DNA of 64,000 nt from JAIXWP01 sp965247015 (GCA_965247015.1 CBDFGG010000006.1:248001-312000), one strand, 5' to 3'. Positions 1-10,691 are shown, counted from the first letter of the stretch. Translations and numbers: made by a program. The notes: a model not told the origin generated them from the sequence alone.

Positions 1-927
1 TCCACAGAATTATCTCCTTGGGTATGGCTTTTACTGGTAGTAGGAATAGATGTTTCGCATGTATACAGCACATTGTACCGTACCTATTTTAAATCAGCTG
101 CAGTTGAGAAGTATGGCAGAGTATTATATTTCTTACCTGTGATTGGTTTTGTTGGAGCCGTTTTAATTTACAGCTTTGGAGCCAAGTGGTTTTGGACATG
201 CTTGGCCTACTTGGCCGTGTTTCACTTTGTTCGACAGCAATATGGTTTTATGAAACGCTATGCGCGTTTTGATCAATCTCCTCCCATAGTGCAACGATTA
301 GAATCAGTGATCATATATGCGGGAACCCTTTATCCTATTGCTTTTTGGCATTTAACCCCCGATAGAAAATTCAATTGGTTTATAGAAGAAGATTTTTATT
401 CTTGGAGCGGCACCGCCGAAATAAAACTATTTTTCCTTGTGCTCTATGTATTAATCATTGCGCTGTGGTTTATCTTGATGATTCGAGAGTTCTTATTTGG
501 AGCATTTAACCTACCCAAACATCTCATTATCGCAGGCACTTATTTGAGTTGGTATTTCGGAATTGTTTACTACAACAGCGACCTCGCATTCACTGCGCTC
601 AATGTGGTTAGCCATGGCATTCCATATATGGCATTGATTTATTTTTCAGAGAAAAAATCGAACACGGATGCAAGTGAAAATCTATTGTTGAAATGGAAAC
701 ATTTGGGCTGGGTTATTTTTCTGGCGTCCCTTCTGGGATTTGCCTTTATCGAAGAGGCACTGTGGGATGGATTACATTGGCGTGATCACGAAGCAATTTT
801 TTCATGGATTTATTTCCTTCCCGCTATTCGCACTACCGAATGGCAATCTTTTGTGGTTCCGTTGCTAGCCCTACCCCAGATCACACACTATCTTATAGAC
901 GGAGTTATTTGGAGGAAAGGGAAGTGA
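1..927 (+). CDS. Multi-pass membrane protein, 5' end outside the window
   Basis: The frame is open from base 1, so the gene starts upstream; an internal TTG at 73 is not a likely start. The visible 308 residues form about seven to eight hydrophobic segments, so this is an inner-membrane protein. Conserved-looking polar motifs lie near the membrane: HFVRQQYGF, SHGIPYMALIY and, at the C-terminus, THYLIDGVIWR. Paired histidines spaced this way recall His-rich membrane enzymes of the Brp/Blh type, but that is only a resemblance and I do not assign a function. It is followed after 26 bases by an unrelated secreted protein on the same strand. Confidence 0.75.
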   Translation, partial: STELSPWVWLLLVVGIDVSHVYSTLYRTYFKSAAVEKYGRVLYFLPVIGFVGAVLIYSFGAKWFWTCLAYLAVFHFVRQQYGFMKRYARFDQSPPIVQRLESVIIYAGTLYPIAFWHLTPDRKFNWFIEEDFYSWSGTAEIKLFFLVLYVLIIALWFILMIREFLFGAFNLPKHLIIAGTYLSWYFGIVYYNSDLAFTALNVVSHGIPYMALIYFSEKKSNTDASENLLLKWKHLGWVIFLASLLGFAFIEEALWDGLHWRDHEAIFSWIYFLPAIRTTEWQSFVVPLLALPQITHYLIDGVIWRKGK

Positions 928-953
928 ATTATATATTTGAAAAAACTATTTAA

Positions 954-2354
954 ATGAAACTTATTAAACTTACTATTCTAACTCTTCTTTCTTTAAATTC
1001 TATTGCACAAAAAGAAAATAACAATTGGATTTTCGGAGCTGGCAATATTATAAATTTTAACTCGGGAAGTCCTTTGGTATCTGCTACTTCAAACAGTTTT
1101 CAATGCCTCGACAACTCGACAACTGTTTCAGATCCTGAAACTGGTGACCTTCTTTTTTACTGCAATGGTACTACCGTCTATAATGCCAATCATGAAGCGA
1201 TGGTAAATGGCACGGGGCTTTTAGGTCACTCTTCAGGAGGGAATTCTGCATTCGCACTGAAACAACCTGGAATAAATACACTTTATTATTTGTTTACTTC
1301 TGACGCTTGGGCTGGCAACCAAGGCCTGAGATATAGTGTTATTGATATGTCCTTGGATGGCGGGCTCGGTGGTGTGACTTCAATCAAGAATGAAGTTCTA
1401 TTGGACAATGCGACAGAAAAAATTGCTGCCATAAAGCACTCAAATAATCTAGATGTTTGGTTGATTACACACCCTTTCAACACGAATGAATTCCATAGTT
1501 TTTTGATCAATCAAAACGGACTAAATACAGAGCCGTCAATTTCGATCACTGGCATGCTTCACTCTGGCGGTACTAATGGAACTTATAATGCCGCTGGACA
1601 AATCGCAGTGAGCGTAGATGGAAGTAAAATTGCAACGGCCGTTTTTGATGCTGGAAAAATTGAAGTATTAAACTTTGATGATTCAAACGGTCAAGTTGAA
1701 CTGATGTATCAATTCAATGAACAGCAAGCATGGGGAACCTGCTTTTCTCCTGATGGAAATAAGTTATACGTTTCGCATTGGGGAGGAAGTCAATCAGAAA
1801 GTATTCATCAATATGATCTAAGCCTATTGTCAGAAGATCTTATTGAAGGAAGTAGAGTTCTTGTAGGACAGGTGAATGGTACAAGTGATTCTTATGATGC
1901 GGGATATTTACAACTTACACCAACAGGAAAAATATACATCGCAATCTATAATGCCACGTATTTGGCTTCCATTGAATCACCTGATGAATATGGCTCTGCG
2001 TGTGATTTTCAGCCAGAGTTCATTGATTTAGCACAAAGTAGTAAGGCTGGTTTGACGAGCTATCTCTACTCGAAGAATCCAACATTTACTGTAATTGATG
2101 AAGAAGAAAGTGTAATAGATTACGGTCTGATTGTTTTCCCTAATCCTTCAAAAGACAAAATCAGAATTAAGAGTGAGATTAAAACCGGATACATTGTAAT
2201 TATTGACTCCGAAGGGAAGAAAGTGCTAGAGAAAGCATACCAACAAGAAAACTCAGAATACGATATTTCTCAACTTGCATCTGGATATTATATCATTTCA
2301 TTGATAGATAATGATAGCCAGAAAGCAGCATATTCAAGATTTCTTAAGGATTAA
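954..2354 (+). CDS. Secreted T9SS type A cargo protein with propeller-like N-terminal domain
   Basis: A signal peptide (residues 1-18, ending SIAQ) is followed by a roughly 360-residue domain beginning KENNNWIFGAG. The segments DPETGDLLFYCNG and FSPDGNKLYVSHWGG look like repeating beta-propeller blades. The last ~80 residues, from VFPNPSKDKI onward, form a type A T9SS sorting domain, so the protein should cross the outer membrane through T9SS and be anchored or released. The N-terminal domain is clearly paralogous to that of the type B protein at 46866-49052 (QKENNQWRF, DPVTGNLLFYTNG). Ligand or substrate is unknown. Confidence 0.85.
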   Translation: MKLIKLTILTLLSLNSIAQKENNNWIFGAGNIINFNSGSPLVSATSNSFQCLDNSTTVSDPETGDLLFYCNGTTVYNANHEAMVNGTGLLGHSSGGNSAFALKQPGINTLYYLFTSDAWAGNQGLRYSVIDMSLDGGLGGVTSIKNEVLLDNATEKIAAIKHSNNLDVWLITHPFNTNEFHSFLINQNGLNTEPSISITGMLHSGGTNGTYNAAGQIAVSVDGSKIATAVFDAGKIEVLNFDDSNGQVELMYQFNEQQAWGTCFSPDGNKLYVSHWGGSQSESIHQYDLSLLSEDLIEGSRVLVGQVNGTSDSYDAGYLQLTPTGKIYIAIYNATYLASIESPDEYGSACDFQPEFIDLAQSSKAGLTSYLYSKNPTFTVIDEEESVIDYGLIVFPNPSKDKIRIKSEIKTGYIVIIDSEGKKVLEKAYQQENSEYDISQLASGYYIISLIDNDSQKAAYSRFLKD

Positions 2355-2454
2355 TACCTGAAGAATGACCTGTATAGAATAGCGTTTGATTAGGGGGTGA
2401 ATATTAGGAGAAGCTGGATTAAAAAACTAGCTTCGAAATATATATCACACAACT

Positions 2455-4230
2455 ATGAAAAAAATCTACTCGCTCATTCTTGCACTCGTATCAACTCTCG
2501 TAGCTCAAGCCCAGATCCCGCAGGCTTATGACTACTTAGAGTTTAATGAATTCACATTTCCAATTACTAGTACAGGAGATTTATTTCACACTGCTGATCC
2601 AAGTTTTTCCGGATTAACCTACAGTGATGATAATATTCCGCTTGTCTATGCAGCAAACCTATGGATCGGTGGATTATCTCCTGATCAACAATTGAAGTTC
2701 GCCGCAGAAATGTATACAGAAACGACGGGCGACTTTGTGCCCGGACCTATTGCTCTTGATGCAACTTCTGAAGAGATCGAACAGATTAGAGAAACTTATA
2801 ACCGCGTATTTACAGCAGCGCGCGAGCAAGTGGATACGCACTTAGCATATTTTGACGCCGTTCAAAACGGTACGGTGGAAGAAGCGTTTCCAAATGGTTA
2901 TACCATTCCTCAAAATTTTATCGATTGGCCAGCCATGGGTGATATTGATCTTGGTGTTGCTCCTTTCTTAGCTCCATTCTTCGATTATGATGGAGATGGT
3001 GTGTATGCTCCGGAAAATGGTGATCATCCTGAATTCTGCGGCGATAAGTGCGCGTATGTCATTTTCAATGATATGACAGTACACTTGGCTAGTCTTGGTC
3101 AACCCATTGGAATGGAAGTACACCTCATGGTATTCAGCTATGAAAACAGTGGAAACAATGATCTTGAAAACACATTCTTTCTGAACTATACTTTCATCAA
3201 TAGAAGTTCGCAAACACTAAAGGATAGCTACGTTGGAATTTGGAATGATTTTGATCTTGGAAATCACCTCGACGATCGTTTGATGACCAATGTAAAGCGC
3301 GGCGCATTGGTAGCCTATAATGGAGATGCAGATGATGAAGTATTGTTCGGTAATCCTGGATTTGGTGAAGACTTGGCTGCCTTCGGTATGATGGTGCTAT
3401 CTGGACCGTTTTTGGATGCTGACCTTTCAGACAATGAACCGTTGGATGAGGTTCATTTTGGAGAAACACAAAGCTACGGTCCACAAGGCTTTGGTTTTGG
3501 TGATGGGGCTTTTGATAATGAAACCTTCGGTTTGTCCAATACCATTTCCATTTCTTCAGAACCTAATCCTATGAATGGTATCCCTGAAATTGCTCCAGAA
3601 TATTACAATTATCAAAGAAGTATTTTCATAAATGGTCAAGCCCAAGTTTTCTTGACCGATCCAGAAGAAGCTACTTCACGATATCATGCACCAAAAAATA
3701 CGGATCCATTGGACGCTGCGACCAGTACAGGTTTAACAATTGAATGGAATGAAGAAGACACAACGGAACCTGCTCGCGATATTCAGGCAGTTGGCTCGAT
3801 GGGACCATTTACCATTCAGCCAGGCCAACAGTTTGGTGCTTCCATCGCCTATGTTTTTGTGCGAGATAGTCAAGATGAAGAGGCAACAGTGCTAGAGGCC
3901 ATGGACGAGCGTTTGAAGAACATTCGTTTGATTTACAATGAAACTGATGGAAATTGTTTTGCAGATAATGTGCTCAGCACTCATGAGATCACTGCCGAGC
4001 TTCCAGTGTTGACAGTGTTTCCGAATCCGGCGAGTGTGTTTATTAGACTACCTAGAAATGTAGAAGCCGACCACTTTGCTATTTATAATGCTTTCGGAAG
4101 TCAAGTGATTTCTGGAAATAGAATTAATACTACATCAACAATAAATATTGAAACGCTGTCAGCTGGTGTATATACGCTTGTTTTAAATCATAAAACCCAA
4201 ACTTCTAGTACGAAGTTTATTGTTAAATAG
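2455..4230 (+). CDS. Large secreted protein with T9SS type A sorting domain
   Basis: The signal peptide is residues 1-19 (ending VAQAQ). The body of about 500 residues has no domain I recognise. It contains an Asp-rich FDYDGDGVYAPENGDH loop that looks like a calcium site, and stretches such as SYENSGNNDLENTFFLNYTF typical of beta-sandwich surface proteins. Residues from about 520 (TVFPNPASVFIRLPR) to the end (KFIVK) match the type A T9SS C-terminal domain. It stands about 100 bases after the previous cargo gene and probably has its own promoter. Exported, probably surface-bound; role unknown. Confidence 0.82.
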   Translation: MKKIYSLILALVSTLVAQAQIPQAYDYLEFNEFTFPITSTGDLFHTADPSFSGLTYSDDNIPLVYAANLWIGGLSPDQQLKFAAEMYTETTGDFVPGPIALDATSEEIEQIRETYNRVFTAAREQVDTHLAYFDAVQNGTVEEAFPNGYTIPQNFIDWPAMGDIDLGVAPFLAPFFDYDGDGVYAPENGDHPEFCGDKCAYVIFNDMTVHLASLGQPIGMEVHLMVFSYENSGNNDLENTFFLNYTFINRSSQTLKDSYVGIWNDFDLGNHLDDRLMTNVKRGALVAYNGDADDEVLFGNPGFGEDLAAFGMMVLSGPFLDADLSDNEPLDEVHFGETQSYGPQGFGFGDGAFDNETFGLSNTISISSEPNPMNGIPEIAPEYYNYQRSIFINGQAQVFLTDPEEATSRYHAPKNTDPLDAATSTGLTIEWNEEDTTEPARDIQAVGSMGPFTIQPGQQFGASIAYVFVRDSQDEEATVLEAMDERLKNIRLIYNETDGNCFADNVLSTHEITAELPVLTVFPNPASVFIRLPRNVEADHFAIYNAFGSQVISGNRINTTSTINIETLSAGVYTLVLNHKTQTSSTKFIVK

Positions 4231-4290
4231 GATAGAAATGATTCATTTTAATTCACTTTGGTTTATTTTTGATTTTCATTGTGAAAAACT

Positions 4291-5574
4291 ATGAACCCTA
4301 TTAAACTATTTGTAATTTTAATTTTCTTAGCTAAGCCTTTTCTGTCATCCTCGCAAACCGAGAGTATGTCATTTAGTGGAGGTTGGCTTCAAATAGAATA
4401 TACAGCCACTGCTCCTGTCTGCGCTGGACAGAGCAGTGGTTCTGTTTTTGTGGAAGTAACAGGTGGAACTCCACCCTTCAATTTCGATTGGGAGGATTTG
4501 ATTGATGATGACGACCCCCAAAATAGAACAGGCATGTTTGCAGGTAGTTATTATCTAACCGTCACAGACGCAAACGTCATCATGACTACTATAGAAGTAA
4601 TTGTTCCTGATCCTGATGAAATAGCAATCACTGCAGTAATCTCACATGAGTCTAGCTTAGGAGCAAATGATGGTGAAATAAATATCGAAGTTGCCAATGC
4701 CTTACCTCCATATTACTTTGAATGGGACACTGATCCTATAGAGTATGGCGAAGCTCTTTCCAACTTAGCTCCTGGAATGTATTGTGTCAATCTCATTGAT
4801 GCTAATAATTGTAATACTGAAGAGTGCTTCTATATTGTAGATGAAAACACACTTCCTTTAATAATTAGTTCATCAGTTGAAAACACGCTGTGTGAAGGAG
4901 TGCCTTCTGGCAGTATTGTTATAGATATTGAATTAGGAACACCTCCTTATACTTTTATTTGGTCCGATTTACAAGAAGGAAGTAATATTCAAAATAGAGA
5001 AGGCTTAGTACAAGGAATCTATGAATTAACACTAGTGGATGGTGAAGGCAATCAGTTAACTACTTCTTTTGACATAAATAATTTGCTAAACGTTAATTTT
5101 GATTTAATTGTTAATGAGCCGAGTCAAATAGGCGTTGCGGATGGCTCAATTTATATTGAAAATTTAGTAGGGCAATCACCCTACACATATGACTGGGTTG
5201 ACCTAATCAGTGGCAATGAAGGGCAAAATAGATTAAATATTTTCCCAGGCTTCTATTGTGTCACTGTTACGGATTTTTATGGCTGTCAAGAAGTGGAATG
5301 TATTAATCTCGAGGTTGAGTCAACTGTTTCTATTGGTGAATTAGATCTACTTGTCGATTCAAATGATTTGATTATAAAATCATTTGCAGGAGTCATGACA
5401 GTTGAATTCCAAAGTAACGTTCAAAATGTTATCATTTATAACAATTTAGGTCAAAGTATTTTTAAGAAGGAGTGTCCCAAAAGTACCATTGAAGTGTTCG
5501 CTACTCCAGGAATCTATATAATACTTTACGAACTCGATAATAAACTGACGACAAAAAAAATCTATATTCATTAA
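4291..5574 (+). CDS. SprB-repeat surface protein with T9SS sorting domain
   Basis: A signal peptide (residues 1-22) precedes four SprB-type repeats of about 75 residues, each with a Cys or Ser-Gly start and a PP(F/Y)xFxW core: GTPPFNFDWEDL, ALPPYYFEWDTD, GTPPYTFIWSDL and QSPYTYDWVDL. A short C-terminal domain (IYNNLGQSIFKK to KKIYIH) is a T9SS type A signal, though the usual YPNP opening is not clear. SprB is the mobile gliding adhesin of flavobacteria; repeats of this family occur in many surface adhesins, so gliding is not implied. The stop is one base before the next start, indicating an operon. Confidence 0.85.
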   Translation: MNPIKLFVILIFLAKPFLSSSQTESMSFSGGWLQIEYTATAPVCAGQSSGSVFVEVTGGTPPFNFDWEDLIDDDDPQNRTGMFAGSYYLTVTDANVIMTTIEVIVPDPDEIAITAVISHESSLGANDGEINIEVANALPPYYFEWDTDPIEYGEALSNLAPGMYCVNLIDANNCNTEECFYIVDENTLPLIISSSVENTLCEGVPSGSIVIDIELGTPPYTFIWSDLQEGSNIQNREGLVQGIYELTLVDGEGNQLTTSFDINNLLNVNFDLIVNEPSQIGVADGSIYIENLVGQSPYTYDWVDLISGNEGQNRLNIFPGFYCVTVTDFYGCQEVECINLEVESTVSIGELDLLVDSNDLIIKSFAGVMTVEFQSNVQNVIIYNNLGQSIFKKECPKSTIEVFATPGIYIILYELDNKLTTKKIYIH

Positions 5575-5575
5575 A

Positions 5576-8500
5576 ATGAAAACTAAAACTTCTAGTATTA
5601 TCATACTCGGCACGCTCCTATTCTTTTCAACCCAACTGTATTCTCAAAATTCAGTTTGTGAAGGAGTGATTGATATCGAATTAGATACTCCATATCTGTT
5701 TGCTCCGGGTTTAGGTGATGGTAATGAATTTTATCCCAATACACTTGGAGGATTTTGTTCTTCCATATTGGGCGTTGGTGGTAAAGAACAAATGTATCGT
5801 TTTGAGGCTCCGTCTTCCGGCACTTATAATCTGCAAACTTTAAGTAGTACACCAGCTAATAGCATTATTTACTTCTACAAATTAGGGGACTCAGGTATTT
5901 GTAATGCTTCTGGGTGGGACTGTCTTGGCAGCTCAACTACGCCAAAATCAATGGCATCTATAGATCTGTATGAAGGTCAAATTCTTCTACTACTTGCAAA
6001 TTCTACCAATGGCTCCTTTGAATATAATCAATCCATACGTTTGGTAGGGCCAACACCATTTGCTTTCCAAACTATGCAGCAAATAAACCTAAATCAAGAG
6101 ATGAGCTTTAGTACTGACACACTCCTTGGAAGTGTTCGCTACCCCAATGATGTAAATGTTTTTTGTGACCAAACAGAAGGGATAGGAGGTCAAGAGAAGA
6201 TGTATTTATTCACCGCACCACATAGTGGAATTTATAGAATTCGTACCGATAGTGTTCTCAATTCTAACAATGTCAGCTATCGGATGTCCTTCGATTTAGA
6301 AATTTTCAGCTCTAATGCTTTTGGAACTTGCTTAATGAGCACGAATACAGAAGGAGAAACTGAAACTTTCCATATGATTGCGAATCAAACTCGATGTTTT
6401 CTACTGAACGCAGATATCAGCACCTCGCCAACATATCAATCATTCACGATAGAATACAGTTCCGAAATTTCTTTGCCTTTTGAAATTGAAACTATTTTTA
6501 CAGAGCAAGAAGTGCACGCCACTGGCTCCATAAGCAGTGATATGTTTAACGGCAACTCGGATGACTTCAACTGTAATTTTTCTGGAAATAGTACTTCATT
6601 TTACAGATTTACCCCAGAAGAGTCAGGATACTATTTTACAGAAATTGAAGGACCATATCCCGGATCTTTTGATTTTGGTTACAATTTTTTTCCAGAAAAC
6701 CTCAATAGTTTTTATTTAGACTGCTGGCCAGAGGTTAACTCCATTTTCGGATATGAGCTCCAAGGTGGCCCAGTATATTTTGCTGCTGGTGTTGAAATTA
6801 TCATAGGACTTAAATCATCAGAGTTAGAGCATGACCTAACATTTAAGATAAAAAAGTATCGTCAAGAATGTCAATTCGTAGATGATATTACTCTGAATGA
6901 AACAATTGAATTATCTATCCCAAATGGTGAGTTTACCAACTTTATTGTTACGCCCTGTGGAAGTGGTGCTAATAAGAGAGAAAAATACTTTCAATTTATC
7001 TCTCCTCAAGATGGATATTACAGCTTTAGACAAATATCCGCATCATCAAGCTACAAAATACTTTATAATATTTCTACTGGTGAATTACCAGTGTGTGAAA
7101 TATTAAATTGGGAATGCTCAAGTATTTCCGGTGCTTCTGATAATAGCTACTTATTGAATTTGTTCTTAAATCAAGGTGAAATTTTAAACTTATGTATCGT
7201 AAACTCAGACAATTCCTTTAATAATATTTACTTTGTATTAGAACAAGTCACTTATTCGACATGTGAAAACATAATTGAGACGACAACAGAAGTTCAAAAT
7301 GCCCTTTATCGGAATAGCTCTTCTTATCCGCTTTTACCATTTATGACCAGTGGTAATTGTACTAGCTTTACACCATTTGTAGGAAGAGCTGGTAATCCTC
7401 AGATCTATCACTTCAATACATTAAACTCTGGTACTCATAATTTAAAAGTTCATGAAGAGACAGGTCCTGTGAATACCTATTTCGCATACTATTTTCTGGA
7501 CGGAACAAGCGATCCTTGTAATCTAACTGAATGGTCCTGTTTGGGTAGAACAAATGTAATTGGTCAAGTTGCTACACTTCAACTTTCAGCTGGGGAATCT
7601 TTTTATATCATGGTTGTTCCTCTCAATCTATTCACTAACGGTAGACAAATCTTTAGCATTACCTCTGCCAATTTGAGCGCGCCTGTTATCAATGTTTCAT
7701 TTGATCCGTATATCTGTCCAGATTCTGAAGATGGAGAAATTACAGTCAGTGTGAATAGTAACTCTCTACCGTATACGGTGATATGGGACGATTTAGGACC
7801 AAGTGAAACAAACATTTTACAACGATCGAACTTATCAACAGGCAATTATGGGATATCTGTGTTAATAGATGAAACAATTGAATACTATACAACCTATCGA
7901 ATCGAAGAAAGAGACTCTTTTTATCTTTTTCCCAAGATATTTCTACCGAATAACGAAAACTTGAATAATGGATTCATTCAATTGAATGTCTTTAACGAAG
8001 GCACAGGATATAATTTAATTCCATATGCATTTAACACCAATTCCATTACTGGTTTATCATTTGGTGAACATTGCTTTTCAATAATTATTAATGATGGATG
8101 TATTCAAGACTACTGTGTAAATATAGAGCCACCCAATGAGTTATCCTTTTCTTATAATTCCGTAAACAATAATTGTATTTATGGAAATAATGGATCGATA
8201 AACTTAGAAGTACAAGGTGGCGTCGCCCCCTACTCTATAGTTTGGAATGACTCCGATTCGAACATCAATGAGTTTAGCCGATACAATCTGTCGACGGGGA
8301 ATTATGATTTTACCATCTTTGATAGCGATAACAACAGCATTGATGGACTTATTACTATTTCGTCTATAGCCCCTATAATTACTTTTGAGACTATCGTTCC
8401 AAGTGTATTCGAAACTATTGATGGAAGCGTGAACATCACACCACAAGGAGGAAGTGGAAACTACCTAATTTATTGGGAACATCTTGATATAGAAAACCAA

Positions 8501-9808
8501 CCATTTCAATTAGTGGGTTTAGACTCGGGAGAATATTGCTACGAAATAATAGACGAAGCGGGCTGCTCTCTTAGTGACTGTATCTTTATACCTCACATTG
8601 GTGCTTCAACTCTTCAAGTAGGTGGAGATGTTATGATAGATCCGTGTATGGAATTTGGAGGTCAATATGTAGATCCGGAACCTATAGGAGGAATAGGTCC
8701 TTATACATATGACTGGGCTCATATCTCGGGTGAATTTAATGACCCTTATGTTGGGATACCCGACATGGAAGGTGAATATTCCCTCACCATCACAGATTAC
8801 TTAGGAACGCAAGTCACCCAATTATATCCTTTTTCAACTCGCTCAAATCTTTTTATTGGCGGTGATGTCACACCAACCGTCAATTACAATTCTTCCGTCG
8901 GCCAAATTGAAATTAATGTTTTCACAAATAATCCTCCATTGACTATTGAATGGATTGATTTTCCTGATTATTTTAATGCAAATTTGTTGACAAACCTCCC
9001 CGAAGGTGCATATAGTGTTCTAGCATCCGACAATATTGGCTGCGAGACTAGCAGACAATTTTATGTAAACACTGTTTACACAGGTGTAGGACTTGAAGTA
9101 GAAGTAGTTTCCCCAAGCTGTGCAAATAGCCAAAATGGTAGCATTGATCTTCAATTAGTAGAAGGAGTTCCGCCAATTACTTATGATTGGTTACATCTAG
9201 AATCATTTATCGAACCTCAAGATCTGAATAATCTAAATGCTGGTACTTATATTTTAAGTGTAACTGACAATAATGGATTAACAGGAAACTATGTAATAGA
9301 AGTCGAAGCTCTCAGCACCCTAGACGTAGAACTGACCCCCACAGCAGCTGCTTCGGAAGGAAGCTTGGATGGTTCTATCGACGCTGTTGTTACGGGTGGT
9401 GTGCCTCCTTATCAAATAATTTGGAGTCATTTAGATTACCTCGGCCCTACTGAAATGTTTGAATTGGACCAATTAAATCCTGGTCTTTACCATGCTCTTG
9501 TTTTCGATGGAGAAGGCTGCGTCGTTAGCGCTTCTGCAACGATCGATAATATCTCAAGCGTTGATCAAATCAATGATTCTGAAAGTGGAATTAGTATTTA
9601 TCCCAACCCTTCAAATGGTACTTTCGTTATTGATAAAAAAATAGATTTTGAAATAGATCAACTTGAAATTTATAATAATCTAGGCCAAATGGTGAAATCC
9701 TTGTCACCAAACTTTAGCAGACAAGAGGTGACCCTACCTTCTGGAAACTACTTTATTAAAATAACAAATTCAAATTCTTCAGTCACCAAAAAAATCCAGA
9801 TCTTCTAA
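5576..9808 (+). CDS. Giant SprB-repeat surface protein with T9SS type A sorting domain
   Basis: This 1410-residue exported protein has a signal peptide (residues 1-23, ending LYSQ). The N-terminal half holds about five related ~130-residue beta modules (for example CEGVIDIELDTPYLF with a KEQMYRFEAPSSGTY core), resembling PPC-like adhesion domains. From about residue 700 there are roughly eight SprB repeats with PPYxxxW cores (GVAPYSIVWND, GIGPYTYDWAH, GVPPITYDWLH, GVPPYQIIWSH). It ends with a type A sorting domain (ISIYPNPSNGTF to KKIQIF). The ATG is one base after the upstream stop, so it is very probably co-transcribed with the shorter SprB protein. Confidence 0.88.
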   Translation: MKTKTSSIIILGTLLFFSTQLYSQNSVCEGVIDIELDTPYLFAPGLGDGNEFYPNTLGGFCSSILGVGGKEQMYRFEAPSSGTYNLQTLSSTPANSIIYFYKLGDSGICNASGWDCLGSSTTPKSMASIDLYEGQILLLLANSTNGSFEYNQSIRLVGPTPFAFQTMQQINLNQEMSFSTDTLLGSVRYPNDVNVFCDQTEGIGGQEKMYLFTAPHSGIYRIRTDSVLNSNNVSYRMSFDLEIFSSNAFGTCLMSTNTEGETETFHMIANQTRCFLLNADISTSPTYQSFTIEYSSEISLPFEIETIFTEQEVHATGSISSDMFNGNSDDFNCNFSGNSTSFYRFTPEESGYYFTEIEGPYPGSFDFGYNFFPENLNSFYLDCWPEVNSIFGYELQGGPVYFAAGVEIIIGLKSSELEHDLTFKIKKYRQECQFVDDITLNETIELSIPNGEFTNFIVTPCGSGANKREKYFQFISPQDGYYSFRQISASSSYKILYNISTGELPVCEILNWECSSISGASDNSYLLNLFLNQGEILNLCIVNSDNSFNNIYFVLEQVTYSTCENIIETTTEVQNALYRNSSSYPLLPFMTSGNCTSFTPFVGRAGNPQIYHFNTLNSGTHNLKVHEETGPVNTYFAYYFLDGTSDPCNLTEWSCLGRTNVIGQVATLQLSAGESFYIMVVPLNLFTNGRQIFSITSANLSAPVINVSFDPYICPDSEDGEITVSVNSNSLPYTVIWDDLGPSETNILQRSNLSTGNYGISVLIDETIEYYTTYRIEERDSFYLFPKIFLPNNENLNNGFIQLNVFNEGTGYNLIPYAFNTNSITGLSFGEHCFSIIINDGCIQDYCVNIEPPNELSFSYNSVNNNCIYGNNGSINLEVQGGVAPYSIVWNDSDSNINEFSRYNLSTGNYDFTIFDSDNNSIDGLITISSIAPIITFETIVPSVFETIDGSVNITPQGGSGNYLIYWEHLDIENQPFQLVGLDSGEYCYEIIDEAGCSLSDCIFIPHIGASTLQVGGDVMIDPCMEFGGQYVDPEPIGGIGPYTYDWAHISGEFNDPYVGIPDMEGEYSLTITDYLGTQVTQLYPFSTRSNLFIGGDVTPTVNYNSSVGQIEINVFTNNPPLTIEWIDFPDYFNANLLTNLPEGAYSVLASDNIGCETSRQFYVNTVYTGVGLEVEVVSPSCANSQNGSIDLQLVEGVPPITYDWLHLESFIEPQDLNNLNAGTYILSVTDNNGLTGNYVIEVEALSTLDVELTPTAAASEGSLDGSIDAVVTGGVPPYQIIWSHLDYLGPTEMFELDQLNPGLYHALVFDGEGCVVSASATIDNISSVDQINDSESGISIYPNPSNGTFVIDKKIDFEIDQLEIYNNLGQMVKSLSPNFSRQEVTLPSGNYFIKITNSNSSVTKKIQIF

Positions 9809-9812
9809 TTCA

Positions 9813-10559
9813 TCACATCAACGCTCTCACAAAGGTGTAGACTGATAGTGCGCCGTAGAGGGTGGCGATGATGATGGCTCCGGTGATATTCTTGGTTAAG
9901 AAAAAGGATAAGAATGGAACCACTTGTAAAGCATGCATTCCAATAAAATGTGCGACCCTTAGGTCGCCATTTTTTTTGCTCCAATTTAAAAATGGAATAC
10001 CCTCTCCTCCATCCGGGGCGCCCACTGTATGGGACATGCGTGCACCCATCGCTATACCTTCCATGGAGAAAATAACAAATAAAATAATTCCCAATCTGAT
10101 TCCCCACCAAAATCCAATATTAATTTGCTCTGGTGTAAACTGAAAGAATTTAATAGAGATGATGCCTGTTGCCACCGATATCAATGTCGCTGCTAAGCCC
10201 ATCATTCCCCACATAAAGGAATAAAATGGTGTGCTGACATTAAAATGTGATTGCTGACCTCTAGCCGCTTGAAAGAAGATATAAATGTTTTCAAATAAAA
10301 AGAGTCCGACCATCACCCAGGAGTAAATATTGATCGAACGATCATTCGGTAAGTAGCCCAAAAACCACCCCATGGTCCAGACAAAAAGAATAGATGACAA
10401 AAGGAATTTCAATGGCTTGTACCAAACATTAACTCCCAATACCTGTACACTACTATTGGCTGCCATTACACCCGCTACGGCTGCGCCAACAACAAACACC
10501 AGCCCGAAATAGAAGAGTATCTCATTTCGATCTTTTAATTCATATATCAGTTGCATCAT
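9813..10559 (-). CDS. Seven-TM conserved membrane protein of unknown function
   Basis: About seven hydrophobic helices cover the 248 residues. Recognisable conserved motifs are VNVWYKPLKF (loop after TM1), RGQQSHFNVSTPFY (middle) and LPFLNW-type FLNWSKKNGDLRVAHF followed by GMHALQVVPF. The His residues in SHFN, VAHF and MHAL suggest a buried polar or cofactor site, but this is inference. The gene converges on the giant SprB gene with four bases between the stop codons. I know of similar uncharacterised proteins in many bacteria but no established function. Confidence 0.78.
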   Translation of the reverse strand: MMQLIYELKDRNEILFYFGLVFVVGAAVAGVMAANSSVQVLGVNVWYKPLKFLLSSILFVWTMGWFLGYLPNDRSINIYSWVMVGLFLFENIYIFFQAARGQQSHFNVSTPFYSFMWGMMGLAATLISVATGIISIKFFQFTPEQINIGFWWGIRLGIILFVIFSMEGIAMGARMSHTVGAPDGGEGIPFLNWSKKNGDLRVAHFIGMHALQVVPFLSFFLTKNITGAIIIATLYGALSVYTFVRALM

Positions 10560-10679
10560 ATTGCTAAACTAACCTTGATCATAAGAAACAAACTTCTATT
10601 GGGGATGAATCGTTGAAAAAGCCCCTTGAATTGTTTTTTCGAAACCCAAGAATGTTATTTCAGCGAAGCTCTCCCCTCT

Positions 10680-10687
10680 TATATTTG
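10680..10687 (+). promoter_or_regulatory. Bacteroidota -7 box TATATTTG, possible leaderless start
   Basis: An exact match to TAnnTTTG. Eighteen bases upstream lies TTTC (10658-10661), one mismatch from the -33 TTTG. The box ends only four bases before the ATG at 10692, so transcription would begin at or next to the start codon. Confidence 0.5.
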
Positions 10688-10691
10688 TGTC

